Source of the DNA: Seriola aureovittata
Taxonomy: Eukaryota; Chordata; Actinopteri; Carangiformes; Carangidae
Assembly: GCF_021018895.1 (NCBI RefSeq)
Contig: NC_079380.1
Span: 8,109,736-8,173,735 of the forward strand
Direction: 5' to 3'
DNA: 64,000 nucleotides
Shown: positions 14,001 through 24,900 of the stretch, piece after piece
Layout: every line of letters begins with the position of its first letter
Position numbering within the stretch: position 1 is the stretch's first letter
The notes under the pieces: model-generated
The model's input: the letters and a program-made list of their open reading frames with translations, nothing else
What the model was told of the DNA's origin: nothing
The model's database searches: none
Position numbers and translations under genes: made by a program

Positions 14001-16924
14001 GATCAACGTGAAAAGTTGAACAAATTGCAAAAGTAAGAGGAGGACCTCAAGAAGGAAACCTGCCTGTTAGCTCAGAGATGAGAATTAGCTATTAGCACCA
14101 GTGATCAGAGAGAGAGAGGTCAGAACTCTGGATTTTATGAAGGCTGTGGATGGTTTTACACTGAAACTGAAGGAATAGACTCCAGCTTTAAGGTCAGGAA
14201 GCTCACACTGTGACTGTGTGTTTTTGGCTGGTTAATAAATATTGCTGAGACTCTGTGTTTGATATGGGTTTATAGCTTCAGTTTGGGAATCTGTGACAGC
14301 CGATAGAGGAACTTTGGATCGAAAATGTGTCACGTTGCTATTCAAAGTCTGTTTTCACGATCCCGTGTGGCTGATCAGTAATACTGATTAAATCTCGCAT
14401 TGACAGTTTGTCACGAGTGAAGCTCGCAGTCATCTCTAATATGAGTTTTTGTATTAATATAGCAAATCTGGCATTTGTCCAGTGTCTTCTACATGATGAG
14501 GAAAGAGCAGGGTTTTCCTACATGCTAATGGTACGAATATAATAACAGCAACAAACAGCATGACAACATTAGTTTTGAAAGCCAACATTTTGCTTTTAAC
14601 TTTAACTCCTGCTGTCGGTTGATTTCTTTCTACCTGTGGATATAACTTGGAGTTATCATTTAGCATTATCACTGCTAGTAGCTGCTGTTTCTCACAGGAC
14701 TATGTATCATGTTAGCAGAGCTGACAGGTGTCTGTTAAATGTGGTGTGCGATTAAAAAATGCAAAGGATATGACTCACATACAGTTCACCCTATGACAGA
14801 AAGTCTCAGACCGCTTTCCAGTCTGTCGAGTAATATGTTGTGGTTGTAAGTAGAAGAGATTCACCTTGTCTGATGCAGGACCGGCTGTCTGCACTGCACT
14901 GATGGCTCTCTGGACAGCAGTGTTTGCCATCAGAGCAGGGGACTCCCTGTCAGTGGTCAGGAAATCAAGAACACTTCACTTCACAAATACAATACAAACT
15001 GAATAGAATGACTTTTGCACTCCCTCCTGAAATCAGTTTTACTCTATAATTCATTAATGAATAGTTTTAAGACCAGGGAATTTAGAATCAGGGTTTCAAA
15101 CTCCAAAATTGGCAATTAGAAATGTGAAGTCTGCCTTAACCTGTCTCTGTGCTGCATTGTATATTGCTGCTGTAAAACAATCAAGCAGATAACTTTACAA
15201 CTAAAAGCAGGAAACTGCTGCCTGTTCTTTCAGTGCAAACAGAGCTACAGCTTCTATGTTAAATTTCACACAATGACAGAAATCATTTCCAACATATGTA
15301 TTGTCTTCTGTAAAGTCAAACATCTTAGCTAGTAGATCAAAGAGCCAAAGGTTTTGTTTGTGACAGGAAGGAACTGCGTTTTTGAAAAGCAAACAGTTTT
15401 TCATAACATACAGTAAGCACTAACACCACTAATACCACAACCAGTATTACTCTACCAGTGGACTCCATCATAGACTTGGGTTTGATCTATATTTTCCTGT
15501 TTTTACATCTATTTTTCTTTTCTGTTTCTCCAGTTTGTCACTTGAAAGACCTTTAGTAATTATTTTGAAAGAAACCCCCCCTCCACCCCCCCCAGAAAAA
15601 TTACATTCATCAACACAATCTTTGCAGTTATTGTCGTTTTTTCCCTCAATACTTCTGCTGAAGTATCAACATTATTTCAAAATGTCATACTGATAATTGA
15701 ACATGCTACAGGTTGCATGTTTTCTGTTGGACAACGTTTGAGTACCTGAGCTAGGGGACAGCAGCCAAACTTTGTCAAGGCCTTCAGACAGGAAAACTCA
15801 GGTGGGCACCGTGATTGATCAGGACAGATGTTGTCATCATCCTCCCCCATGTACGCCTTGATCATCCTGAAGGACTGCAGTGGCAGGGTGGGGAAGAGGG
15901 ACAGCCTTACTGAGGGTATTCACTTTAAATATGTCAAATTGTGATCTAGTGTTTCATCTGTCTGTTAATCTTACTTTGGAGAGTCTAGGTTGAGCAGCAG
16001 AAGCTCTTTCCGCCCAGGGGATGGACAGAGTAGCGTTCACACAGCTGGATTTGGCTGCATCGCAGATTGTGTCGGCAGGACAGCAATGGGTGTGATCCGA
16101 ACAGCACTCGGCCTGTGGAGACAGCAGTAGTAGAAACACTTTGACTACCAAAGTTCTAAAATTCCTATCGGCTTTTATCTGGCTCATAAAGTAGTAAAAC
16201 ACCCCTGAGGATGAATAGTACCAGTGTACAGTCTTAATTCTTTTAATTTTAGAGTATATAGGAATGGTTATCTCATGTATACATTTAACTATATGATGTA
16301 CAAGAGGGTCAAAGTATATTACTGAAGCCAAAGTGCCTCGACTATGTTATCTCTTTACAAGGTTAGCTCAATTGTGAGAAAACCAGGGTTTAAAGTTTTC
16401 AGGCTGGTGGCTTTAACTGGATTTGGTGCTGTTGCTTTAGCTTTGTAGCTGCCCGTTTGATTTTTAGTTGTGTTTTGTTGTTAATGCATATTTAATATGC
16501 TATTTCCTTTGAAATTGTGTCAGTGTAACTTTTTAACTTAGACACTAAATATGGATTAGGTTAAATAGAACTGTGCAAAAAAATGATGCACAAAGTACAC
16601 CCATCACTAAAATACATGGCATCTTCACTTGGGAATATTTCTGCTAAATGATTAACAACATAAATGTATTCACACAATCCAAAAAGTAGTGTTTCTACAA
16701 AAGAGGAACTGTTGTGTTTACTCAAATTCAGTGCTTGGCAGAAGTGTCCTGCTCAAATGATATCAGGTGATACAACAATCTACCTGATCAAACGGGCAGC
16801 ACTCATAGCCGTCTGCCGGGTCGTTGCAGCAGGTTTGACCTTCTCCACATCTCCCTCCATCTGGACACTCTTCAGCAGCAACCAGGGCCAGGAGAACCCA
16901 ACTGACCACAACCCACTTCTGCAT
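6469..16924 (-). CDS. grn: Progranulin, ten granulin modules (secreted/lysosomal growth factor precursor)
   Basis: Fifteen coding exons, minus strand: 16784-16924, 15975-16112, 15746-15874, 14865-14946, 13167-13273, 12806-12959, 12555-12686, 11216-11313, 10880-11116, 10545-10781, 10193-10429, 9344-9736, 8101-8337, 7601-7858, 6469-6612. They total 2724 nt in one frame, 907 residues. The N-terminus MQKWVVVSWVLLALVAAEE is a signal peptide. Ten granulin modules of pattern C-C-CC-CC-CC-CC-C-C follow, each normally split by an intron just before AVCC. Module 2 has 10 cysteines instead of 12. Non-granulin linkers include a whole exon (12555-12686) rich in Thr/Glu/Val and a Glu/Pro-rich stretch in exon 12. 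Possible N-glycosylation sites are NAT (exon 2) and NDT (exon 8). A stray cysteine sits in the exon 9 linker (EDDTCSVPW), replaced by Ser in the two duplicate exons. The protein ends LIV; human progranulin ends QLL, which binds sortilin, so a similar role for the hydrophobic tail is only inference. Fish can carry grna and grnb; which paralogue this is was not resolved. Confidence 0.95.
6715..7000. repeat. Dispersed repeat of the AAGTATCAAAAGTACTCATTATG family
   Basis: ATTTAAAGTATCAAAAGTAC, TCATTATGGC, GGACTATTAAATGATGCATT and TTATTGTTGTAGTTGGTCAA follow in the order seen in related copies at 52405-52660 and 55500-55990. No coding capacity. Confidence 0.6.
7285..7500 (+). repeat. Dispersed repeat of the GGCTGCAACTAACGAT family
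   Basis: Begins ACGGCTGCAACTAACGATCA, followed by a GATTATTTTCTTACTTAAGC part, ATCTATAAAACATAAG and TTAAATGTCTTGTTTTGTCT. This is one of the commonest percomorph dispersed repeats. It lies in the last grn intron. Confidence 0.65.
8002..8084. repeat. (CA)n microsatellite next to a grn 5' splice site
   Basis: About 41 CA units on the plus strand, read as UG repeats in the grn pre-mRNA. It starts about 14 nt downstream of the donor of the exon at 8101-8337. Confidence 0.95.
9015..9250 (+). repeat. Retroelement-tail-like dispersed repeat (AAACGGACACAGGTGAAAAC)
   Basis: Runs from about CACAGACCTCTTTCAAGGCC through CCACCAAGTTTGGTGCAAAT to ACACAGGTGAAAACATAACT TCGTTGGGAGAGG. A second, collinear copy lies at 27780-28000. 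The tail resembles the shared 3' ends of teleost non-LTR elements. Located in a grn intron. Confidence 0.6.
10193..11116 (-). repeat. Tandem duplication of a 237-nt granulin exon (three copies)
   Basis: Exons 10880-11116, 10545-10781 and 10193-10429 are each exactly 237 nt (79 codons). Each encodes AVCC...TC, a linker with the PWV(K/E)K and IPKQG words, and then the first half of the next module ending in WACCP(F/L)PE. The introns between them are also alike (shared AAAGTTTTATAC and AAAAATGACAG words). Starts are 335 and 352 nt apart. The middle exon matches the 11 kb copy almost exactly in its 3' coding half and matches the 10.2 kb copy in its 5' half, pointing to gene conversion or unequal crossing-over. 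Another 237-nt exon (8101-8337) shares the length but is well diverged. Confidence 0.85.
11314..12554 (-). other. grn intron 7
   Basis: A 1.24-kb AT-rich intron between the Thr/Glu linker exon and the module 4 exon. It has no repeat family I could name and no RNA gene or extra granulin half-module on either strand. Confidence 0.6.
13274..14864 (-). other. grn intron 4
   Basis: A 1.6-kb intron separating the second half of module 2 from module 3. It was scanned for CC-x(5)-CC granulin signatures and none were seen. No recognisable feature otherwise. Confidence 0.6.
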
Positions 16925-16943
16925 CTGCTCACAGGGGGAAACA

Positions 16944-16972
16944 CACACACACCCACACACACACACACACAC
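16944..16972. repeat. (CA)n microsatellite next to the grn start-exon 3' splice site
   Basis: Two short CA blocks separated by CC on the plus strand. In the grn transcript they are UG repeats about 20 nt upstream of the acceptor that abuts the start codon. Confidence 0.9.
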
Positions 16973-17568
16973 AGTGCATCAATAAAAGGAAAGAGGAAAG
17001 TGAAAATGTGCATGTGGAATCCCCCTCTTCACTCAACATCAGAAATAGTGTTTTTGCATTGAATGCTGCAGACACTGGTGTCACAGAGAGTATAATAAGC
17101 ACGCTCACATCATTGTACATGCCCATATGTCCGTAAAACCTAATATTGCCTATCTGATGATTAAAACGTCTTTTTTTTATAATTTACTGGAACTGAAACA
17201 CACTAAAAGTCAGAGAATTTCGTTTATTTCCTGAACTCTTTAAGACATTAGAGGTTTGTTCCTTTTTCTTTAATTCGCAATGATTAAGCAAGTCAGACAA
17301 GGTAGGGATATGGATGAAATGAATCAACTCACTTTCAGTTTCGTTACCTTGTGTACAAGGAAACGCGTTTGATCTAAAAAATGAATAAACTGGACATTTT
17401 ACAAAAGAGGATGACAGTCTGCAACCCATTTAAAGATTTAAAAAAATTGATCTAAGCAATCTCAAGCGTAAAGTAGTTTAAATGTGAATCACCTTCTTTG
17501 CAATTCACTCACAGAAAGTATAATATCAGATTCTCCAGGCCAAAAGAAGTGGTTTATTTTGCTCTTAC

Positions 17569-17640
17569 CTTGTTAAAAGATTGGAGCGCTGTTGTGCACA
17601 GTCAGGTGTTTCACAAATGTCTCACCACAAAGTAACACAA
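17569..17640 (-). other. Putative grn 5' untranslated exon
   Basis: On the minus strand a good donor (AAG then GTAAGAG) lies at 17563-17569. It is followed about 640 nt later by the acceptor GAGCAG directly before the grn ATG at 16922-16924. The start codon is therefore the first three bases of coding exon 1, so an upstream non-coding exon is required. The right limit (transcription start) is a guess. Upstream lie a (GA)n tract at 17679-17711 and no obvious TATA box. Confidence 0.55.
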
Positions 17641-17674
17641 ATGATATAGACATGCACTGTGTTGAACACGCCCC

Positions 17675-17711
<37 letters not shown>

Positions 17712-17715
<4 letters not shown>

Positions 17716-19329
17716 GAGGTGGTTCACAATTTCCCTAAACACCTCGCAGCGCCTCTCCTGGTCTCATCTACTCAATCCGATATATATATTTTTTTAAATG
17801 TATAAGACTGATAAGGTTTAGTGAAACTTATCCTGTTTGTTCGTATACTTCGTTGTAAAGGCTGCAGTTCACCGACGGACAAACATGTTTACACGCAACA
17901 GCTGCAGTGCACCACAGTGTTGCTGACGCTGAAGTTAGATTCCGATTCGACGTTAAGGGGAAAGTTAAGGGCAACTTAAGCCAATGCATTGCTGTTAAAC
18001 GGTGTTAGGGGTCCTGGTTAAAGCCTTCACGCTGTTTAGAGTCTACATGTGTACTTATCAACCTGGACTTGATTAACAAGGCGACTCCGGTAACTGTTGA
18101 CAACAGGGTTTCATATTTGTGAAAACCTGTGAAAATATGAGGGCAGGTTCAGTGCTTTCTCACATCCAGACCACATCAGACCAGGTCTATGTCAAAAACC
18201 ACTGTACTTCTGAAAATCTGGACTAGATTAACAGGAAGTGTGTAAAGACAGTTTAAAACGCAATTTCAAATTTGTGAAACTTATTCTATTTGTGCAAAGA
18301 AAAAAAAAAAAGGCAGTTTCAGTGTTTTTCTTCCTTTCTAGACCAGATCACATCAGGTCTAGATCAAGACCTGATCGCAAAGAAGTCAAAGACTGATTTT
18401 CATATTTATGAAACCTTTATTCTATACGTGAAAACATGTAAAAAGGGCAATTTCATTCTTTTTTCTCCCCTTGACCGCATCAGATCAGGTAAAAAACACC
18501 CCTCTGAGACCTGTCAGATCTGGAATATATTAACAGTGAGGATGTAAAGACAGTTTAAAAAAAAACAAAAAAAAACAATGTTTCAGGTTTGTGAAACTTA
18601 TTCTCTCAGCAAAAACACACAAAAAAAGAGATTTCACTGTTTTTCTGTTTTCCACTCATACCACATCACACCAGGTCTGTATGAAAAAACTCTAAACTAG
18701 GCTTGTCAATTATGGACTAGATTAATAGAGAGGGTGTAATGACAGTTTAATAGTTTCAGATGTGAAACTTGTAAAAACGTTTATTTTATTTGTAAAAACA
18801 CACAATTTCCCTTTTTTCCCTTCCATCCAGACCACATCAAACCAGTCCTGGTAGGATTCACAGATCTTCACTTAATGGAGTCCATCAAGCACTGATCCGA
18901 CAAGTGTAAATATGCTTTGTTGCTTTTTAAACCAGACCTGGTTTGATGATGTTATCTGGACAGAGAAAATACAGTAAAAACAGCCATTTTTAATTAATTT
19001 TTTTTTGATTTCATGAATTTTGAATCAAATAAATGTTTCACAGATCTAAAAGTTGGTTTTGTCTTAAACTATGATGTCAAACACATTCACAATAATGCAT
19101 GGATGAAAAAAGAATAAGTGGTTCATCATTATTTTCCCATGTCCTTAACTGTCGAATCAGAAACTAACGTCATGGATGCTGACGTTGTACCACTGATCTT
19201 CAAAACACACGCACCGGGCTCTCTCGGCCAGTCAGACACGACCATCGCTGGATGTAGTGTTGTACAGATCTATGAAGTATGTGTGCAGCCTGGGCACATA
19301 TTGTGACTTGTATCTATAAACGACCCTGA
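17712..19329. other. Intergenic between divergent grn and slc25a39
   Basis: About 1.6 kb between the two head-to-head genes. It carries a degenerate tandem repeat at 18110-18905 (listed separately) and otherwise AT-rich sequence. I see no coding exon. Regulatory elements of both genes should lie here, but no specific site could be assigned. Confidence 0.5.
18110..18905. repeat. Degenerate tandem repeat, about five units of ~135-185 bp
   Basis: A block of words recurs in order about five times: TTTGTGAAACTTATTCTATTTG, a TTTCA(G/T)TGTTTTTC run, CCAGACCACATCA(G/A)ACCAGGTC, GGACTAGATTAA and GTAAAGACAGTTTAA. Units begin near 18110, 18270, 18400, 18588 and 18768. The copies differ by substitutions and by A-tract length, so this is an old minisatellite-like array rather than a simple microsatellite. 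Confidence 0.7.
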
Positions 19330-19503
19330 CCAGCTCGGTCCAAAAACATGTTTACGGCTTATCTACCCACCATGGAGGAACCGAGCGAGCTGCGTCGCGG
19401 CAGAGAGGCTTAACGTTAGCTCCTACATGTAGCAACGTGATGCTAATTTAGCTGAAATGGGTGAAGACGCCTGCATTTCACGACACTGGCAGCTAAAGTA
19501 AAG
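19330..19503 (+). other. Putative slc25a39 5' untranslated exon with two upstream ORFs
   Basis: The slc25a39 start exon begins at 21592, only 9 nt before its ATG, so an upstream leader exon is needed. A strong donor, AAAG then GTGAGTAA, sits at 19504, preceded by a GC-richer stretch. Within it two short ORFs close before the donor: 19372-19413 (ACCATGG context, 13 codons) and 19457-19501 (AAATGG context, 14 codons). The 5' limit is estimated. Confidence 0.5.
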
Positions 19504-21591
19504 GTGAGTAACGTTAGTGAACTCGTGATCTTAAAAAACGCAGTGCCTGAAAAGCTAAGCTAGCTACCCGTCTAACTGCACTCATGCTGACAGTTACATG
19601 AAAATATGTCTCGACACATTTGACTCAGTGTAGCTGATAAATTCATTGACTACAACCTTTACTGCTCTTCTCCAGTGTGAGCTAAGATATATTAATTTAG
19701 TCTGTCAAACGAAGTTAGCTAGCTAATGGTTGGTTCAGAGTACATGATGTGACAACACTGAATTTCACACAGTGTCCTTTAGGTTGTGGCAGGGCATCTA
19801 CAGGTATTGAAAACCCTTTAAAAAAGGGTCTTAGAAGATATATGTCGTTTGTGAAATTCTTGAGTATGTTTTCTTCTGTTCCTAATGAAAAATCAATGTG
19901 TAGGCATGTCATTGATTAATCCATATTTTTTGTGCTTCTCATCCAGTTCGTGTGAAATGACTAGAAGTTATTAGAAATTACATACTTCTGGGAAGTGTTT
20001 ACAAAATATATATATATATAAAATAAAAATAAATAGCTTTATGCACGTGGTAAGTAGTATTACTCACTAAGTGCATGATGATATTTTTCATACTTTAATG
20101 AATCAAGTATTACATTACATTGCATTCAAAAAATGTTGAGTTTAACTTGGTGAACCCTGTTTTTGAGTTGCAGGATTCAGTGAAACGTTAATCTCATGTA
20201 ATTTGAAGTTAGTTAATGTGTCCCTGGTTTTTTTTCATTAACTTGTGTCCTGTCAGTGTAATGTGGGTGTAAAATATACAGCATGAGATTACATGATGAA
20301 CCTGCTTACACTGTTGAGTAATTTAGGTGAAGGTGACAGAAAGAGTCCCAAACATCAAACTCTCATTTTAGGACTCTCATTTAACTTGAAAACGTGATTG
20401 TTTTGGGCTCTCCTGTAGTAAGTTAGAAGGGCACTTATTTGGCAAAGCAGCTTGTTGGCCAGATCAACCTTGAGGGCCAAGTGCCTATAACTGTCACACT
20501 AAAGTGTCATTAACTCCTGAAATAGGATGAGCCAGGAGAAAACTACAGGCAACCACGCAGGTAGAGAAACAGGAAACTTTGAGATGGCTCAAATGACAAA
20601 AATCCTCCACAAAGAACATTTCCTTTAATAATATCCAGTCAAACCATATTGGCTGGTAATGATAGATTTGTTGTTGTTATTATTGATCTTCCCTGAGGGA
20701 ATCTCTTGATTTACCGTCATTAGTTATTGTTCCGTGTCACTACTGGCTGATTAAATCTTTATTTATCTGCTACTACCCACTTTCTCATTCAGGAATGGGT
20801 CAGGAGGTGAGACTCTCACTGGCTGTCTGGTGAGATTAGAGACATGCACATCATAGATAAGCTATCATAATGTTTCAACGACCCCATTATAACAACTCCG
20901 CCTACACTCACCCAGCTCACTTAAATGAGCAACGTGTGCTCTGACTTTTAGGGCTGCAGCTAAATATTATTTTCATTATTTATTAATCTGCATATTATTA
21001 TCTCCATTAATCTAAACCTATAAAATGGCAAAAATGAATGAATGGCCATCACATTTCCCTGAGCTCCGGGTCACACTTTAAATGTCTTGCTGTGTCTGAA
21101 AAAACAGACCCCAAAGATATGCAGTTTAAAGTGATATAAATAGAAAAACAAAGTCCTAGTACCTTGCTTGAGAAATGACTCAAATGATTAGTTAAGTAAT
21201 CATAATGGTTGCAGAGTCGTTTTCAGTCTAATTGATTAATAGTTTAATAATATTTACAGTAATGATCAGTCTGAGCTTTCAGTGTTTTAGCCTTTCTCTT
21301 CTAGTTTGTGTTTTCATGACACTGAGGTGGAAGCAGGCGTCACACACTCAGGGTTCTGACATAACAGGACACTGACCCAGCCACAAACTTTTGGTGTAAG
21401 GTTGCCAATCCTGTGGGACACCAACAATCCGTCTTTAGTTGTTTTACATAACAGGGAGACATAGACACCTGGCTGCAGCAAACAGGGCTGAACTGCTGTG
21501 TTTAACAGGGTCAGAAAACACCAGTGAAGTTTAGTTAGAGTACATAGTGTTCTCAGTCTGACATGGTGTGGTGTTTCTCTTGGTGGGACAG
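19504..21591 (+). other. slc25a39 intron 1
   Basis: About 2.1 kb of AT-rich intron between the putative leader exon and the start-codon exon. It contains a dispersed repeat with the teleost-type GGGCTGCAGCTAA... head (20948-21255). No other exon or RNA gene was recognised. Confidence 0.5.
20948..21255 (+). repeat. GGGCTGCAGCTAA-family dispersed repeat
   Basis: Head TAGGGCTGCAGCTAAATATT, middle TAAACCTATAAAATGGCAAA and TTAAATGTCTTGCTGTGTCT, tail AATTGATTAATAGTTTAATA. Lies in slc25a39 intron 1. Confidence 0.65.
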
Positions 21592-21600
21592 GTGGGCAAG

Positions 21601-21897
21601 ATGGGGGAGCGGGCCGTCAGTGGCCCCGTGGCTACGATCTCTCCAGTGCAGCAGATGCTGGCCTCTGGCACCGGAGCCCTCCTCACATCTATATTTGGTG
21701 AGATATGCAAACAAAGTCTTGCCATTTACACTAGCTAATGATTTTTCAGTGGATTGATAGTTTATAAAATGTCAGAAAATAATTAGCAATGTACGTCTCG
21801 GTCCACAGTGACATCTTCAAATGTCTCTTTTTGTTTGACCGACAGACCAACCCCAAAGATATTCAACTTAATCTAATTTAAAACAGAAAAATGCTTC

Positions 21898-21941
<44 letters not shown>

Positions 21942-24900
21942 CAAATTTGAGAAGCTGAAAACTGCTGTTTTTTTCTATTAAGTTACTTTATCGATTTGAG
22001 TGTTTATCAAAATAGTTGCAGATATTTTCAGTCGAGTCACTAATTAATTAATCAACTTATTGTAACAGCTCTAATTTTCCCCCACTTCACTTTATTGTTA
22101 CCAAAGTCTTACGTCATAAACATGTTTGACTCAGTCAGTTTATTTGTTTGCAGTCACACCGCTGGACGTTGTGAAGATCAGGCTGCAGGCTCAGCAAACA
22201 CCGTTCCACCAAGGTAAGACGAGGTCTTCATCTGTTGTCGAACATTAGCATTGATACTGAAACACTGACTTTCGTTTTACCAGCTGCTTGTGGATGCCAT
22301 TTTTTATCCTGATGCTTTTCTAACCTCACTACACCTGTCCTTTGTGCTTTTTGTGCTGCCCTCACCTCTGGATTATTGTGCTCTGTCTCTTTCTTTTATC
22401 TGTCCTGCCTTCTGGTTTGTTTCACAGCTTTAGCTTGTGAGTCTGCTCCGTGGGGCGGCGTCATCCGCCCTTCCAAGTGTGAGTATCTGACCTGCCGTCG
22501 CTGCATGCTAAAACTTAAAAACACACTGTTGTTCAGCACATCTTCGTGTGCATGGCCACGTGCTCGATTAACAAACATTTCTTGCCAATAAAACCAAACA
22601 AAAAAAAAAGCTTGTTGCCTTTACGTCCACGTAATTGATGAAAGTTGAAATGTGCATGTTTTTGTTTCACTGCTTGGTACTGTGTCTTATTCATTAGTTG
22701 ATGTTTGGCCTAAAAGCTACAAAAGTAATTACAAAAACTAAACCAAAGCCAATTCATTCATTTTTTAATTAAACTAAAATGAAAAGTCCATATTTTAGTA
22801 TCAACTGCAACAAAAGTCAGTACGACCTTCATTAGTGAGATGTTATTGTTAAAATGTTAATGTTTTGTATGTCCACCTTTATGTCCACTTCATACCAAAT
22901 TTATTTAGCTTTCATCTGACCATCATTGTGCTGCCAGCGTTCATCAGGTCTCTCTTTCTTCTTCAGGTTCTTTTGCAAAGTGTAATCTTGCAGTTTTAAG
23001 AGCAGTGGTTTTCTTCTTGAACACAGTCCTTAGAGGACGACTTTGTGTAATATCCTTCACACGTATTAATGATGTTGCACAGGGTTGTACTCAGGTTTGT
23101 TGTTAACTTTGTGTCCTACTGCTCAAAATTCAACCTTTTAGAAGATTTTGCTCACCCGTGACACCCTTGCATGATGGATATTATATTTTTGTTTGCTGTG
23201 ATATTTCCATGGGGTAAAATCTGTAGTAGGAGTTGGTTGTGAAATTATGCTTTTTTTCTTAGAGTTTCTTTGAAAGTTTTGTCAATAGTCTATATTTAAA
23301 CCAGCGATAAATAAACAGGCAGAGTAAGCAGTGACAAGGACAGCCTTGATCTTATCTGAGTGGCTCTGCTGTCATTGCCTCCACGTGTCATTAGTCACTC
23401 TCGTCTGTTCAGGATTGTTTAGCTCAGTTTAGAAAACATGAAAACCCAATAGGTTCACGCTAATCTCACTAATGTGAGATACCTGTTTCATTAATGGGTT
23501 TGTTTTTAGATTCTGGACTTTGCTGGGGTCAGGTAGTTGCTGTCTGCTTTTGTTGATGTTTTTAACTCTCCTGGCTGCTCTGTCTCTCACAGGGAAGTGT
23601 TTCCTGTATTGTAATGGACTGATGGATCACATCTACGTCTGTCAGAATGGAACCAGCTGCACCAGCTGGTACAAAGCACCAACACATTTCAGCGGCACTC
23701 TTGTGAGTTTTAGTGCAGCGGCTGGAACCACTGGCAGCTTTACTTTACATTTTTGTCCCTTTTTAAAGTTTATAAGAAATATTATAAGAAATATTTGTTT
23801 GTTTGTTTGTTTGTTTGTGCCACAGGATGCTTTTGTGAAAATCAGTCGACATGAAGGACTGAGGTCTTTGTGGAGTGGGCTCCCACCGACACTGTGAGCC
23901 TCTAAACTCTGATCAAGAAAATGTTTAAAATACTTGAATTGAATATCAGGTTATGGTTTTAAATATAATGCATCTTCAATCCATAACAAACTGACGTGAT
24001 TGGCCAACTAGGGTTTACTTCTCATATTTATTATTTTAGCAGTTCTTACTTGCTGTGTCATAATCACTAGGATAAATCATTAGCTCTGTAAATGTAATAT
24101 TTTCTGAATATAAACTTTAGACTCATTCATTTTTTGAGCGTTAGATGACGGGTAGATTTTTACCTCCACCAGTTATTTTTTTTAATTAATTCACATCAAT
24201 TAACAAAATGTCTTTAATAAATGATTACAGATAATGTCTCAATAATTTGGGTTGTTGTTAGGCAGCTGCAGTCATGCAAACCTTCATCTTAGCAGTAAAC
24301 AACACTGAATATCAGGTGGTGAGTTATTTCATGAAAGGCAGTGTATCTAACCTTCCTGCAAACTACTCAGTCTCACTCTCTAGTGACACATTTACATGTT
24401 TTTTGTTTTTTGTTTTTATATGAAAATGTTCTACTGATATGGCATACAGTGTTTGAAACGTGTGTGTGCGTGCGTGTGCGTGCGTGTGTGCTCAGTGTTA
24501 TGGCGGTACCTGCCACTGTCATCTACTTCACCTGCTACGACCAGCTGCGAGACTTCCTGAGATACGGTCTGGGTTTTCAGGGCAGCCACGTCCCTCTTGT
24601 TGCTGGTGGTCTGGCGAGATGTAAGAGCATGGAAACACAAACATCTACAGTGCAACATGTTAACAGTGTTCAGGCTACCTGCAGTGTTCACTGAAGTACA
24701 TTTAAGACTTTATTAATGCTGCTTAGAATGTAATTCAATACCTTTTTCATGGTCGTACAAAGGGTAGAAAACAAACGATAACAAAATATTATTTATTTCT
24801 TTATAACAATAAATAAAAACAATTGCCATAACAATAATTCCTAGTAATGTTATTAATTAATTAATGTGACCTGGACCCATCTGTGGTTTACAGACCCCCT

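Noticed and set aside
16664..17062. 132-residue plus-strand frame
   Set aside because: It is the antisense of the grn start exon plus a CA repeat.
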